From Ornithinimicrobium tianjinense (GTDB lineage Bacteria; Actinomycetota; Actinomycetes; Actinomycetales; Dermatophilaceae), in contig NZ_BMEM01000004.1 in NCBI RefSeq assembly GCF_014636495.1, positions 97,994-161,993 of the forward strand: a stretch of DNA of 64,000 nucleotides. The letters run 5' to 3'. Every line of letters begins with the position of its first letter. Positions within the stretch are counted from its first letter, which is position 1. A model generated the notes under the pieces. It ran no database searches. It was not told the origin of the DNA and saw nothing but the letters and a program-made list of their open reading frames with translations. A program made the position numbers and the translations under genes. This document shows positions 35,661 to 45,524 of the stretch, piece after piece.

Positions 35661-37085
35661 TCAGCGGTCCACGCCTCCCATCACCGGGTCGATCGACGCG
35701 ACAGCGACGATGACGTCGGCGACCAGGCCGCCCTCCGCCAGGGCCGAGGCCGCCTGCAGGTTGTGGAAGCTGGGGTCCCGGAAGTGCGCGCGGTAGGGGC
35801 GGGTGCCGCCGTCGGAGACCAGGTGCACGCCGAGCTCGCCCTTGGGCGACTCGATCGCGGCGTAGGCCTGCCCCGGCGGGACGCGGAAGCCCTCGGTGAC
35901 CAGCTTGAAGTGGTGGATGAGCGACTCCATCGACTCGCCCATGATCTCGCGGATGTGGTCCAGGGAGTTGCCCTGGCCGTCGGCGCCCACGGACAGCTGC
36001 GCCGGCCAGGCGATCTTGCGGTCGGCCACCATGACCGGCTCGCCCTGGCTGGCGCGCAGCCGGGCGATGGCCTGCTCGGCGATCCGCAGCGACTGCCAGA
36101 TCTCGTCCAGCCGGATGACGACACGGCCGTAGGCGTCGGCGTCCTGGCGGGTGACCACGTCGAAGTCGTAGGTCTCGTAGCCGCAGTACGGGTCGGACTT
36201 GCGCAGGTCGTGCGGCAGGCCGGTCGAGCGCAGGATCGGCCCGGTGACCCCCAGCGCCATGCAGCCCGTGAGGGAGAGGTGACCCACGTCGACGGTGCGG
36301 CCCTTGAAGACAGGGTTCTCGAGGAGGAGGAGCTCGATCTCCCGGATGCCGCGACGCAGGGCCGGGAGCTCGGACTCGAGCTGGTCGAGGTGCTCGGGCA
36401 GGACGTCCTGGGCCACGCCGCCCGGTCGGACGTAGGCGTGGTTCATGCGCAGACCGCTGACGGCCTCGAAGAAGCGCAGGATGCGCTCGCGCTCGCGGAA
36501 GCCGACCGTCATGATCGTCGTCGCGCCCAGCTCCATGCCGCCCGTCGCCAGGCAGATCAGGTGGGAGCCGATGCGGTTGAGCTCCATCATCAGCACGCGG
36601 ATGTCGCTGGCGCGCTGCGGGATCTGGTCGGTGATGCCGAGCAGCTTCTCGACCGCCAGGCAGTAGGCGGCCTCGTTGAAGATCGGCGTCAGGTAGTCCA
36701 TCCGGGTGCAGAACGTGGTGCCCTGCACGAACGTGCGGTACTCCATGTTCTTCTCGATGCCGGTGTGCAGGAAGCCGATGCCGGCGCGGGCCTCGCGGAC
36801 GGTCTCGCCGTCCAGCTCGAGCACCAGGCGCAGCACGCCGTGCGTCGAGGGGTGCTGGGGACCCATGTTGACGACGATGCGCTCGGCGCCGAGCGTCGCC
36901 ACGTCCTTGACGATCTGGTCCCAGTCGCCGCCGCCGGCGGTGTAGACGGCGCCGCTGTCGACGGAGTCGGCGAACTCGTCGCCCCCGGCGTAGAGGTCGC
37001 CGGTCCCGACGGAGTCGAGGTACTCCGCGCCGTCGTCGGCGCGGGAGCCCACGAAGGTGGGGTCGTGCTGGCCGGAGTAGGTCAC
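35661..37085 (-). CDS. nuoD: NADH-quinone oxidoreductase subunit D
   Basis: NuoD forms the quinone pocket with NuoB. The 474-residue protein contains [20 protein letters not shown], with the conserved quinone-site His, and [15 protein letters not shown]. The first 60 residues are an acidic, Gly-rich extension. GTG 37085 overlaps the nuoC stop by four bases. Confidence 0.94.
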   Translation of the reverse strand: MTYSGQHDPTFVGSRADDGAEYLDSVGTGDLYAGGDEFADSVDSGAVYTAGGGDWDQIVKDVATLGAERIVVNMGPQHPSTHGVLRLVLELDGETVREARAGIGFLHTGIEKNMEYRTFVQGTTFCTRMDYLTPIFNEAAYCLAVEKLLGITDQIPQRASDIRVLMMELNRIGSHLICLATGGMELGATTIMTVGFRERERILRFFEAVSGLRMNHAYVRPGGVAQDVLPEHLDQLESELPALRRGIREIELLLLENPVFKGRTVDVGHLSLTGCMALGVTGPILRSTGLPHDLRKSDPYCGYETYDFDVVTRQDADAYGRVVIRLDEIWQSLRIAEQAIARLRASQGEPVMVADRKIAWPAQLSVGADGQGNSLDHIREIMGESMESLIHHFKLVTEGFRVPPGQAYAAIESPKGELGVHLVSDGGTRPYRAHFRDPSFHNLQAASALAEGGLVADVIVAVASIDPVMGGVDR

Positions 37086-37891
37086 TTGTAGCTCCTCCGC
37101 TGGTCGGGTGCCGGGATGGTCGCGCCGTGGTACTCCACCGGGACGCCACCCAGGGGGTAGTCCTTGCGCTGGGGGTGTCCGGCCCAGTCGTCCGGCATGA
37201 GGATGCGGGTCAGGCCGGGGTGGCCCTCGAAGACGATCCCGAACATGTCGAAGGTCTCGCGCTCGTGCCAGTCGTTGCCCGGGTAGATGTCCACGATGCT
37301 CGGGACCCGGGGGTCCTCGTCGGGGCAGCTGACGTCGAGGCGGACGCGGCGCGTGCCGTGCGTGATCGACACGAAGTGGTAGACCGCGTGCAGCTCGGCA
37401 CCGGTCTGCTGGGGCCAGTGGACCCCGGACACGCCGGAGATGACCTCGAAGCGCAGCCGGGCGTCGTCACGGAGCGCCGCCACGAGCGCGCGCAGCTGCT
37501 CACGGCGCACCACGAGGGTCAGCTCCCCGCGGTCGACGACGACCCGCTCGACGCCGGCGGCGAAGGCCTCGGGGGCCGCCGCCTGGAGGGCGTCGACGAC
37601 CTCGTCGAAGTAGGAGCCGTAGGGCCGCTCGGACGCGCCCGGGAAGAGGACGGGCACGTCGAGACCGCCGTAGCCGCTGGTGTCACCGCCGAGTGAGCCG
37701 CCGAACATGCCCGTGCGGTGCGCCACGACGGTGGGCTCGCCGGCGCCCGCGGGCACGACGGCCGCGCCGGCCTGGGCGGTCGTGGTGTCGACGACCTGCT
37801 CCTCGGTCTGCGAGGGCTGGTTGGCCTCGTCGCGCGTCGTGGTCTGCGACGGCGGGGTCTTGTCCGGGGTCTCCGGTCCGGTGGTCGTCAC
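37082..37891 (-). CDS. nuoC: NADH-quinone oxidoreductase subunit C with N-terminal extension
   Basis: NuoC is the 30 kDa subunit next to NuoD. The core with [25 protein letters not shown] and [21 protein letters not shown] is intact. It is preceded by about 90 residues rich in Thr, Pro, Gln and Gly that are not part of the fold. GTG 37891 overlaps the nuoB stop (GTGA). Confidence 0.93.
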   Translation of the reverse strand: MTTTGPETPDKTPPSQTTTRDEANQPSQTEEQVVDTTTAQAGAAVVPAGAGEPTVVAHRTGMFGGSLGGDTSGYGGLDVPVLFPGASERPYGSYFDEVVDALQAAAPEAFAAGVERVVVDRGELTLVVRREQLRALVAALRDDARLRFEVISGVSGVHWPQQTGAELHAVYHFVSITHGTRRVRLDVSCPDEDPRVPSIVDIYPGNDWHERETFDMFGIVFEGHPGLTRILMPDDWAGHPQRKDYPLGGVPVEYHGATIPAPDQRRSYK

Positions 37892-38442
37892 GCGAGCAAA
37901 CCCTTCTGGTCGTGCAGCGGCACCGCGGCGAGCGCCGCGCGCTCGGCGGCGCGGGCGGCCTCCTCGCGGCTGGAGCCGAACTTGAACTCACGGATCTGGC
38001 GCTGCAGCTCCAGGAGCGCGTTGAGCAGCATCTCCGGCCGGGGCGGGCAGCCGGGCAGGTAGATGTCGACGGGCACGATGTGGTCGACGCCCTGGACGAT
38101 CGCGTAGTTGTTGAACATGCCGCCCGAGCTGGCGCACACACCCATCGAGATGACCCACTTGGGGTTGGGCATCTGGTCGTAGACCTGGCGCACGACCGGG
38201 GCCATCTTCTGCGAGACGCGTCCCGCGACGATCATCAGGTCGGCCTGACGGGGGGTCGCCGCGAAGCGCTCCATGCCGAAGCGCGCGATGTCGTAGTCGG
38301 GCGTGCCGACCGCCATCATCTCGATCGCGCAGCAGGCCAGACCGAAGGTCGCCGGCCAGACCGACTGCTGACGCAGCTGGCCGACCAGGCCCTCGACGGT
38401 GCTGAGCATGATGCCGCCGGGAATCTTGTCCTCAAGACCCAT
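37888..38442 (-). CDS. nuoB: NADH-quinone oxidoreductase subunit B
   Basis: NuoB binds cluster N2, the last cluster before quinone. The 184-residue protein has the tandem cysteines ACCAIEMM, then [10 protein letters not shown] and [13 protein letters not shown] 38442 ([10 protein letters not shown]) fits the family N-terminus; the longer frame adds unrelated residues. A 70-base spacer separates it from nuoA. Confidence 0.95.
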   Translation of the reverse strand: MGLEDKIPGGIMLSTVEGLVGQLRQQSVWPATFGLACCAIEMMAVGTPDYDIARFGMERFAATPRQADLMIVAGRVSQKMAPVVRQVYDQMPNPKWVISMGVCASSGGMFNNYAIVQGVDHIVPVDIYLPGCPPRPEMLLNALLELQRQIREFKFGSSREEAARAAERAALAAVPLHDQKGLLA

Positions 38443-38512
38443 CTGTCTCACCCATTCCTTCCGCCGGGACGGGACAGCTTCCCGCACGCCGGCACGACGT
38501 CATACCCCTGCA

Positions 38513-38881
38513 TCAGTCCCACTCCAGGCCGCCGCGGCTCCACTCGTAGACGAACGGCACCGAGACCACGACGAGGAAGAGCAGCATCGCGAGCACCGAG
38601 AACAGCCCCACCTGGTCGAAGGCCACCGCGAACGGGTAGAGGAAGAGCACCTCGACGTCGAAGACGATGAAGAGCATCGCGGTCAGGTAGTACTTGATCG
38701 GCACGCGGCCGCCCTCGTGCGCCTGCGGCGTGGGCTGGATGCCGCACTCGTAGGCCTCGGCCTTGGCGCGGTTGTACTGGGCCTTGCCCAGGAGGCCACC
38801 GCCGAACACCGACCCGAACGCGAAGAGCAGTCCGAAGAAGAGGAAGAAGACGATCGGCAGATACGGGTGGTAGTCCATCAT
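38513..38881 (-). CDS. nuoA: NADH-quinone oxidoreductase subunit A
   Basis: NuoA is a three-helix membrane subunit (about 122 residues). The characteristic loop YECGIQPTPQ and KYYLTAMLFIVFDVEVLFLYP are visible. The start is at the double ATG 38881/38878, behind GAAAGGAG. The upstream reductase gene ends 88 bases away, so a separate nuo promoter in that gap is possible. Confidence 0.94.
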   Translation of the reverse strand: MMDYHPYLPIVFFLFFGLLFAFGSVFGGGLLGKAQYNRAKAEAYECGIQPTPQAHEGGRVPIKYYLTAMLFIVFDVEVLFLYPFAVAFDQVGLFSVLAMLLFLVVVSVPFVYEWSRGGLEWD

Positions 38882-38969
38882 CGGTGCCTGGACTCCTTTC
38901 GGGGCGGCCACGGCGGGCACGCCGGGGGCGGGGTCGGACGCAGGGCAATCGTAGGGGGCGTCAGGGCCA

Positions 38970-40265
38970 TCATGCCGCAGGTGTCATCCGGCTCAGCGCA
39001 TTGATCACCCGGTCGTCCAGCTGACCGTCGCGCTCCTGGGGCAGGTTGGCCATGATCTTGAGCAGCAGGCGCATGAGCGACCGGCGCGGCAGGCCGTACT
39101 TGACGGCCAGGCGCATGATCTCCGGCTTGCCGATGAGCGTGGCGAAGTGGCGCCCGAGCGTGTAGTAACCACCCAGCGCCTGCTTCATGACGGTGGTGTA
39201 GGACCGCAGCACGGCCTCGGTCTCGCCGGGGGTGGCGCGCGCGAGGGCGGAGGCGATGACCTCGGCGGCGTGCCGGCCGGCCTCCATCGACTCGGCGATG
39301 CCCTCGCCGTTGAACGGGTTGACCATGCCGCCCGCGTCGCCGACGAGCAGCAGGCCGCGGTCGTAGAGGGGCTGGCGGTTGAAGCACATCGGCAGCGCCG
39401 CGCCGCGGACCGGCGCGAGGCGGGTCTCCTCGGAGAAGCCCCAGCTCTCCGGCATCGTCTCCACCCAGCGGCGCATCACGTCGCGCGAGTCGAAGGTGCC
39501 GAAGTCCTTGGCGGTGTCCAGGATGCCGAGGCCCACGTTGGCGGTGCCGTCGCCGAGCGGGAAGATCCAGCCGTAGCCCGGCATGAGGACGTCCGGGCCG
39601 CCGGCCTCGTCCTTGGCCCACAGCTCCAGCCAGGACTCGAGGTAGTCGTCGTCGTGACGGGGCGTCGTGTAGTAGGTGCGGACCGCCACCCCCATCGGGC
39701 GGTCGTCGCGCTTGGGGCGGTCCATCGACAGCGAGAGCCGGCTGGAGACGCCGTCCGCCGCGACGACCACGGGGGCGCGGAACTCGCGGACCTCACCGGT
39801 GGCCCGGCCGTCCTCGCCCATGACCTTGGCGGTCACCCCGCAGATGTGGCCGCGGTGGTCGAGGATCGGCTCCTGGACGTTGGTGCGCTCGTGCAGGCGC
39901 GCGCCGCGGGCGACCGCGTGGCGGGCGAGGAGCTCGTCGAGGTCCATCCGGGTGCGGACCAGGCCGTAGGGCGGGAAGGTGGCGTTGCCCGGCCAGTCGA
40001 GCTCCAGGCGCATGCCGCCGCCGACGATCCGCAGCCCCTTGGTGCGGTGCCAGCCGTCCTCCTCGCGGGTGGGGACGCCGAGGTTGATCAGCTCCCGGAC
40101 CGCGCGCGGGGTCAGGCCGTCGCCGCAGATCTTGTCGCGGGGGAAGGCGGACTTCTCGAGGAGCAGCACGTCGACGCCGTGGGCCGCGAGGTAGGCGGCG
40201 GTGCTCGACCCTCCGGGGCCGGCGCCGACGACGATGACCTGAGCGGTCTCGACCTGCGGATTCAC
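38970..40265 (-). CDS. menJ: Geranylgeranyl-reductase-family flavoprotein, probable menaquinone reductase
   Basis: This 431-residue FAD protein has an N-terminal Rossmann motif VVGAGPGGSSTAAYLA, the second motif FPRDKICGDGLTPRAV and the FAD-ribityl motif LLVGDAGGMVNPFNGEGI. In mycobacteria the similar MenJ saturates one isoprene unit of menaquinone. The position directly before nuoA-N and near menG, menF, menD and a polyprenyl synthase supports that role, but reduction of another geranylgeranyl group cannot be excluded. The start is GTG 40265. A TAGACT box lies on the minus strand at 40308-40313. Confidence 0.82.
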   Translation of the reverse strand: MNPQVETAQVIVVGAGPGGSSTAAYLAAHGVDVLLLEKSAFPRDKICGDGLTPRAVRELINLGVPTREEDGWHRTKGLRIVGGGMRLELDWPGNATFPPYGLVRTRMDLDELLARHAVARGARLHERTNVQEPILDHRGHICGVTAKVMGEDGRATGEVREFRAPVVVAADGVSSRLSLSMDRPKRDDRPMGVAVRTYYTTPRHDDDYLESWLELWAKDEAGGPDVLMPGYGWIFPLGDGTANVGLGILDTAKDFGTFDSRDVMRRWVETMPESWGFSEETRLAPVRGAALPMCFNRQPLYDRGLLLVGDAGGMVNPFNGEGIAESMEAGRHAAEVIASALARATPGETEAVLRSYTTVMKQALGGYYTLGRHFATLIGKPEIMRLAVKYGLPRRSLMRLLLKIMANLPQERDGQLDDRVINALSRMTPAA

Positions 40266-40347
40266 CTTGGATGCGCCTCGCTTGTGCCGACGTTCACTAA
40301 CTGCGCCAGTCTAGGACGGGCGTTCCTGGGGCCCAGCACAGGCTCAC

Positions 40348-40366
40348 CTTCCGCGAATTACGGAAG
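40348..40366. promoter_or_regulatory. 19 bp palindrome upstream of the menJ-nuo unit
   Basis: CTTCCG and CGGAAG pair across a seven-base AT-rich centre (CGAATTA). The site is about 85 bases upstream of the menJ start and 35 bases upstream of a possible -10 box. It is a good candidate operator; the protein is unknown. Confidence 0.4.
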
Positions 40367-40411
40367 AAGGATCTGTCTCAACTGACCAGGACCTGGCCCC
40401 GGGTATGGCGC

Positions 40412-40477
40412 GACGCGTCACCGTGCCGACCCTGACGCGTCCCGCAGTTCCCGGGGCGGTTATTCCTGACCGGGAAC
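40412..40477. promoter_or_regulatory. Twin GACGCGTC palindromes and a GTTCCCGG hairpin
   Basis: Two copies of the palindrome GACGCGTC lie at 40412-40419 and 40434-40441, with centres 22 bases apart (about two helix turns). Just beyond, GTTCCCGG (40447-40454) pairs with CCGGGAAC (40470-40477). These lie in the 458-base gap between menJ and the exonuclease gene. The rest of 40266-40545 holds no ORF that I can support. Confidence 0.4.
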
Positions 40478-40545
40478 CCGTGGAAGCCCTGCCCGAGGGC
40501 GGGAGTGGGGCGGTGACGTCGCTGGGACGGGCCGCAAGCACTCCA

Positions 40546-40687
40546 GGTCCCTCAACCCACTCACGTGCGTGGGTTGCGCACGGTCAGGCCCTCGCAGCCG
40601 CGCACAACCCACTCACGTGAGTGACTCCTGCACTGTCGACCCGGTGAACCCGTGCACAACCCACTCACGTGAGTGACGTGTGCACGG
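40546..40687. repeat. Three-unit array of a 52 bp period, 38 bp dyad repeat
   Basis: Units start at 40546, 40598 and 40650, exactly 52 bases apart. The third is best preserved: outer arms CCGTGCAC and GTGCACGG, inner arms CCACTC and GAGTGA, loop ACGT, total 38 bases, with 14-base linkers. In the first unit the side loops AAC and GTT can also pair. The array ends 36 bases after the stop of the exonuclease gene. The same repeat with different arm bases is found at 60138-60383. Confidence 0.85.
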
Positions 40688-40723
40688 TCAGCACCTGGCC
40701 GGTGCGCCTCGGCGGCGTGCGCG

Positions 40724-41458
40724 TCAACGCGACAGCCCGCGCTCGGCGACGTCGTCAAGGACGAGGGGACGCCCACGCCGGACCTCCAGCTCCGCGCACT
40801 GGGCCAGGAAGAGCTCGGCGCAGGCGACCGCGTCGGTGGTGGCGAGGTGAGCGGCATACCGCGGCAGGGCGTGCGACCGGCGGCACGCGTCGAGACGGAG
40901 CGTGCCGCGGGGCAGCTCGTGGTGCTGGGCGCGAAGGAGTCGCCGCTGCACCTCGAGCGTGTCGACGACCTGCAGCCGGAGCGGCCCGCCCAGCAGGGAC
41001 CGGCAGGCGGCCGAGAGGAAGGTCATCTCGACCTGCGAGAAGTGGGCGAGCAGCACGCGTCGGTGCGTCGTGCCGGCGAAGGCGCCGAGGACCTCGGGCA
41101 GCACCTCCTCCAGCGGGGGCGCGGCGGCGAGCGCGTCGTCGGTCAGGCCGTGCACCACCGCCGACTGCCCCACGGGCCGGCGCGGACGGACCGGGAGGTG
41201 CCGGGCGCCGCCGAGACGGACCTCCCCTCCCCCGACCGGGACCAGGCCGACCGAGAGCAGCTCGTCACGCCGCGGTCGCAGGCCGGTCGTCTCGACGTCG
41301 AGCGCGACGAGCTCCACGTCCGCCAGCGGTGTGGAGCGCGGCAGGATTGGCAGCGCCTCGAGCGCCGCCAGGGGCGCGGCCGGGGCAGGCGACCGACGGG
41401 CCCAGGCGGACCATCCGCGACGTCCGGCAGGCGGGCCGGTCGCCTCGCGTGCCTCCAT
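40724..41458 (-). CDS. DnaQ-like 3'-5' exonuclease domain protein
   Basis: This 244-residue protein belongs to the DEDD exonuclease family. The ExoI motif VALDVETTGL is intact near residue 52 and the ExoIII region AAHLATTDAVACAELF has the His and Asp. The ExoII motif reads LLAHFSQVEMTFL, with Glu where Asp is usual; I believe this is common in this actinobacterial subfamily. It overlaps the preceding cNMP/CBS gene by one base, so both are made together. The nucleic acid substrate is unknown. Confidence 0.82.
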   Translation of the reverse strand: MEAREATGPPAGRRGWSAWARRSPAPAAPLAALEALPILPRSTPLADVELVALDVETTGLRPRRDELLSVGLVPVGGGEVRLGGARHLPVRPRRPVGQSAVVHGLTDDALAAAPPLEEVLPEVLGAFAGTTHRRVLLAHFSQVEMTFLSAACRSLLGGPLRLQVVDTLEVQRRLLRAQHHELPRGTLRLDACRRSHALPRYAAHLATTDAVACAELFLAQCAELEVRRGRPLVLDDVAERGLSR

Positions 41459-43320
41459 CAGCCCACCCGGGGGACGCGCAGCGCCATACCCTGCTGGGCG
41501 GTCCGAACGATCGCGAACGCATCGCGCAGGTGACGCCGGTCGAGGCTGCCGAGGCGCTCGGGCGAGAGGTGGTTATCCGGTCGCTCGCCGGCGCGCAGCT
41601 GGTCGGCCTGGTGCCGCAGCCGAAGGTAGGACATCAGCTCGAGCGCGTCCGAGAGGTCCCGGGCGGTCTCGGCCGAGATCACCCCGGCTGCGCGCGCGGC
41701 AGCCAGCCGGGCGGCGGTGCCCAGCTCGCCCGAGCCGGCCCGCAGCGCGTGCACCCGGGCGATCTGGACGACGGCCGCGATGCCGCGCTTGACGTCGAGG
41801 GTGTCCCGGTGGGCACCGGAGTCCTCCAGGACGAAGCCGCGGAAGAAGCCGATCGGCGGGCGCATCCGGGTGGCCTGCGCGGCGAGGTGGGTCAGGAGCA
41901 GCTCGGACCGGCTGGCCCGTGGCAGCACCTCGGCGCGCAGCCGCTCCACGAGCGTGGTGTCGCCGTGCAGCGGCCGCATGTCGTAGAAGATCGCCGCCCC
42001 GAGGACCGCCTCCGGCTCCGGCGCCCGCGACCAGTCGGCGAAGGTCGTCGCCCAGTCGCGCCGGCGCATCCGCCACCGCGGGTTGGTGGCCATGACGCCG
42101 CCGTCGCAGCGGGGCAGGCCGGCGGCCTCCAGACCGGCCGTCACCCGCTCGGCGAGCGCGGCCCACCAGGGGTCGGCCGGGTCGGCGTCGTCCGCGAGGA
42201 CCAGCGCGTGGTCCTGATCGCCGCTGAGCCCCAGCTCCTCGCGCGCCGCCGACCCCAGGACCGTCCAGCACCACCCGCCCGGCGCGGGGCCGAGCTCCTC
42301 CCCCAGGGCCTGCTCCGCCAGCTGCAGCAGCCGGACCGCCACCGCGTCGAGGAGCGCGCTCGTCACCCGCCCGATGTCCGCCGCGGTCGCGTCCTCGGCG
42401 ACCAGCTGGGTGACGACGGCGGGCACCTCGCGGGCCAGCCGCACCACCCCCGCGACGTCCTGCTGCCGGGCCAGGTCGGTGACGAGGTAGACCGGGCTGG
42501 CCTGCTCCAGCCGGACCAGGTCCGTGGTCGTCACGAGCCCCAGCACGGAGCCGTCGACCTCGAGCACCGGCAGGTGGTGCAGGTTGCGACCGGTCATCTC
42601 CAGCATCACCTCGAGCGCCAGCGCGTCGGCGCTGACGGTCACGGGCCCTTCGGTCATGATGTCGCGCACCGGACGGGAGGGGTCGAGCCCGGCGGCCACC
42701 ACGCGCCGTCGCAGGTCGCGGTCGGTCACGATGCCGACCAGCCGGCCCTCCTCCACGACGAGCAGCGCCGAGAAGCCCGCGTCGGTCATCGCCTGGGCCG
42801 CCTCGCGCACGGTCGCGCCCGGCCCGGCCGTCACCGGCTGGCGCCGCAGCATGTCCCGGACCGTGGTCCGCAGCACCGCTGACCCGCGCCGCGCCTGGTG
42901 CAGCTGGCCGATCGCCGCCTTGATCCGCTCGTGGTGGGTCGCCGCGAAGTGGAGCGCCACCACCGGGTGCGCCGCGCTGAGCTCGTCGAAGGCGGCCTGC
43001 GGCAGCGTGATCAGCAGCGTGTCCTCGCGGGCGGTCACGGCATACCGGGTGGGGACGTGCTCGACCACCGCGGACATGCCGAAGCTGCCGCCGGCCCCGA
43101 CCCGGTCCACCACCTGCCCGTCGTCGGTGATGTCCACCGCGCCGGAACGCACCACGAAGAGCCGGTCGTTCATCGACCCCGCGCGCAGGATCTCGCTCCC
43201 GCGCCGGGCGTAGCGCAGCGTGCAGCGTCGCGGCAGGTCGTCGAGCACCTCGCCGGGCAGGCTGTCGAACGGCGCGTGCGCCGCCAGGAAGTCGCGGACC
43301 TCAGCGAGCTCGACCTCCAC
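41458..43320 (-). CDS. cNMP-binding, CBS-pair and DUF294 nucleotidyltransferase-like protein
   Basis: This 620-residue cytosolic protein has a cyclic-nucleotide-binding domain (about 1-125, with GGSFGMSAVVEHVPTRYAV), two CBS domains (about 155-275), a DUF294 putative nucleotidyltransferase domain with GSAAREELGLSGDQDHAL, and a DUF294 C-terminal helical domain. The same architecture occurs widely as a putative signal-transduction protein, often beside an exonuclease as here. The substrate of the transferase domain is unknown. GTG 43320 has GAGGAGG upstream. Confidence 0.87.
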   Translation of the reverse strand: MEVELAEVRDFLAAHAPFDSLPGEVLDDLPRRCTLRYARRGSEILRAGSMNDRLFVVRSGAVDITDDGQVVDRVGAGGSFGMSAVVEHVPTRYAVTAREDTLLITLPQAAFDELSAAHPVVALHFAATHHERIKAAIGQLHQARRGSAVLRTTVRDMLRRQPVTAGPGATVREAAQAMTDAGFSALLVVEEGRLVGIVTDRDLRRRVVAAGLDPSRPVRDIMTEGPVTVSADALALEVMLEMTGRNLHHLPVLEVDGSVLGLVTTTDLVRLEQASPVYLVTDLARQQDVAGVVRLAREVPAVVTQLVAEDATAADIGRVTSALLDAVAVRLLQLAEQALGEELGPAPGGWCWTVLGSAAREELGLSGDQDHALVLADDADPADPWWAALAERVTAGLEAAGLPRCDGGVMATNPRWRMRRRDWATTFADWSRAPEPEAVLGAAIFYDMRPLHGDTTLVERLRAEVLPRASRSELLLTHLAAQATRMRPPIGFFRGFVLEDSGAHRDTLDVKRGIAAVVQIARVHALRAGSGELGTAARLAAARAAGVISAETARDLSDALELMSYLRLRHQADQLRAGERPDNHLSPERLGSLDRRHLRDAFAIVRTAQQGMALRVPRVG

Positions 43321-43368
43321 TGCCCCTCCTCGGTATGCCGCGGCGCGCCCGGGCTGCCCGCGGTCGCC

Positions 43369-44085
43369 TCACTCCTCGTCGGCGGACGGCGCCTTGCGCG
43401 CGTGGTGGATCGCGGCGATGCCGCCGGTGAGGTTGCGCCAGCGCACCTGCTGCCAGCCGGCCGCGCGCACCGCACGTCCCAGCTCCTCCTGCGCCGGCCA
43501 GGCCTCGATGGACTCGGACAGGTAGACGTAGGCGTCCGGGTTGGAGCTGGTGCGCCGGGCGATCGCGGGCAGCACCTTGAGGACCCCGTGCTGGTAGACC
43601 TGCTTGAAGCCCGGCACCACCGGGGTGGAGAACTCGCACACGACGAGGCGGCCGCCCGGCCTGGTCACCCGCAGGAACTCCCGCAGCGCCGCGTCGACGT
43701 CCTCGACGTTGCGCAGGCCGTAGCTCATCGTCACCACGTCGAAGGAGTTGTTGGCGAACGGCAGCCGCATCGCGTCGGCGGCGGTGAACGGCAGGTCGGG
43801 GCGCCGACGGCGGCCCTCGCGCAGCATGCCGATCGAGAAGTCGGCCGGGACGACGTCGACGCCGCGGTCGGCGTAGGGCTCGCTGGAGGTGCCGGTGCCG
43901 GCGGCGATGTCGAGGACCCGCTCGCCGGGACGGGCGTCGACCGCCGCGGTCACCGCGCGCCGCCACAGGTGGTCGATGCCGCCGGTCATCACCATGTTGG
44001 TGAGGTCGTAGCGCCTCGCGACGTCGTCGAACATCGCCGCGACCTCGCGGGGCTTCTTCTGCAGGCTGGCACGCGACGGGCTCAT
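43369..44085 (-). CDS. menG: Demethylmenaquinone methyltransferase
   Basis: MenG adds the ring methyl group in the last step of menaquinone synthesis, using S-adenosylmethionine. The 238-residue protein has [18 protein letters not shown], the SAM-binding [16 protein letters not shown], and [27 protein letters not shown] 44085 ([12 protein letters not shown]) is chosen; the much longer frame upstream overlaps menF on the other strand. It diverges from menF with only 37 bases between starts. Confidence 0.93.
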   Translation of the reverse strand: MSPSRASLQKKPREVAAMFDDVARRYDLTNMVMTGGIDHLWRRAVTAAVDARPGERVLDIAAGTGTSSEPYADRGVDVVPADFSIGMLREGRRRRPDLPFTAADAMRLPFANNSFDVVTMSYGLRNVEDVDAALREFLRVTRPGGRLVVCEFSTPVVPGFKQVYQHGVLKVLPAIARRTSSNPDAYVYLSESIEAWPAQEELGRAVRAAGWQQVRWRNLTGGIAAIHHARKAPSADEE

Positions 44086-44108
44086 GCGTCCATCTTCGCA
44101 CCACGGCC

Positions 44109-44114
44109 TAGAGT
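44109..44114 (+). promoter_or_regulatory. Probable -10 box TAGAGT for menF
   Basis: TAGAGT ends eight bases before ATG 44123 in the 37-base spacer between menG and menF. No ribosome site follows, which suggests a leaderless message. Confidence 0.45.
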
Positions 44115-44122
44115 GGACGGCT

Positions 44123-45430
44123 ATGTCCCCTGCCCCCCGTCTGCGTGCGCGGACGCTCGCCGTCGACGTGACCGGCGACCTGCTCACCAGGATCCCCGAC
44201 GAGGTCGACCCGCGCGAGGTGGTGGCCTGGCTGCGCGAGGGCGACGGTCTCGTCGGCTGGGGCTGCGCCGCCGAGGTGCGCACCCACGGGGAGGACAGGT
44301 TCGCGGCCGCGGAGCGCTGGTGGGACGAGCTGCGCGGCACGGCGCAGGTCGAGGACGAGGTGCGGCTGCCGGGCACCGGGCTGGTCGCGTTCGGCTCCTT
44401 CGCCTTCTCCCCCGGCTCGGCCGACCCCAGCGTCCTGACCGTGCCCCGGGTGCTGATCGGGCGTCGCGACGGCCTGGCGTGGGTGACCCAGGTGGTCGTC
44501 GAGGGCGAGCCGTGGCCCCCCGGCCACCCGGTCGAGCTGCTGGGGCGCAGCAACCCGCACATCAGCACCCCCGACCCGCTCGTGGAGTCCGAGGGCGCCG
44601 TCCCCGCCTCCGGCTGGCCCGCGGTCATCTCCCGCGGCATCGACCGGATCGTCGCCGGCGAGGTCGACAAGGTGGTGCTCGCGCGCGACGTCGTCGTGCG
44701 GCACGACCTGGGCCACGTCGTGCGCCTCGCGCCGGTCCTCGAGCGCCTGGAGTGCCGGTATGCCGCGACCTGGACCTTCGCGGTCGCCGGGCTGGTCGGT
44801 GCCACCCCGGAGATGCTCGTGCGGCTGCAGGGCGGGCGCGCCCGCTCGCGGGTGCTCGCGGGCACCATGCGGCGCGCGAACGGCATACCGCTGCCGGCGG
44901 AGCCGACCACGGGGCCGAGCGACCCGCGCCTGCACCTGGTGAGCAGCGCGAAGGACCTGGACGAGCACGCCTACGCGGTGCGGTCGGTGAGCGAGGCGCT
45001 GGCGCCGCACTGCACCGACCTGCACGTCCCCGAGGCGCCGTACGTGCTGGAGCTGCCAGACGTCTACCACCTGGCCAGCGACCTCACGGGCACGATGGTG
45101 AGCGGCGCGACCTCGCTGCGCCTCGCCGCCGCCCTGCACCCCACCGCCGCCGTCTGCGGCACGCCCACCGACGTGGCCGCCCGCGTGATCGGCGAGCTCG
45201 AGGGCATGGACCGGGGCCGGTATGCCGGTCCCGTGGGCTGGATGGACGGGTCCGGCGACGGGGACTGGGGCATCGCGCTGCGCTGCGGCGAGCTGGCGCC
45301 CGACCGGCGGTCGATGCGGCTCTTCGCCGGCGGCGGCATCGTCGCGGCGAGCGACCCCGAGGCCGAGCTGGCCGAGACCGAGGTCAAGCTGACCGCGATG
45401 CGGCACGCCCTGGGGCTCGCGACCCGCTGA
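44123..45430 (+). CDS. menF: Isochorismate synthase
   Basis: This enzyme turns chorismate into isochorismate, the first committed step to menaquinone. The 435-residue protein has the chorismate-binding fold in its C-terminal two thirds: [10 protein letters not shown] with the conserved Lys, [53 protein letters not shown] and [17 protein letters not shown]. An isochorismate-based siderophore role is possible, but menG and menD close by favour menaquinone. Confidence 0.9.
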   Translation: MSPAPRLRARTLAVDVTGDLLTRIPDEVDPREVVAWLREGDGLVGWGCAAEVRTHGEDRFAAAERWWDELRGTAQVEDEVRLPGTGLVAFGSFAFSPGSADPSVLTVPRVLIGRRDGLAWVTQVVVEGEPWPPGHPVELLGRSNPHISTPDPLVESEGAVPASGWPAVISRGIDRIVAGEVDKVVLARDVVVRHDLGHVVRLAPVLERLECRYAATWTFAVAGLVGATPEMLVRLQGGRARSRVLAGTMRRANGIPLPAEPTTGPSDPRLHLVSSAKDLDEHAYAVRSVSEALAPHCTDLHVPEAPYVLELPDVYHLASDLTGTMVSGATSLRLAAALHPTAAVCGTPTDVAARVIGELEGMDRGRYAGPVGWMDGSGDGDWGIALRCGELAPDRRSMRLFAGGGIVAASDPEAELAETEVKLTAMRHALGLATR

Positions 45431-45524
45431 CCTGCGCCCGTCACCGCCGCGCCCACGGCGCTCCCACCAGGACGCCCCACGGAGGGCGGCCCCGGGGGCA
45501 CACTGGGTCCTGAGGAGGTTGCGC

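Noticed and set aside
40960-41060. Inactive exonuclease because ExoII has Glu in place of Asp
   Set aside because: Glu at this place appears usual in this actinobacterial subfamily and the other three acidic or His sites are present, so I do not claim inactivity.
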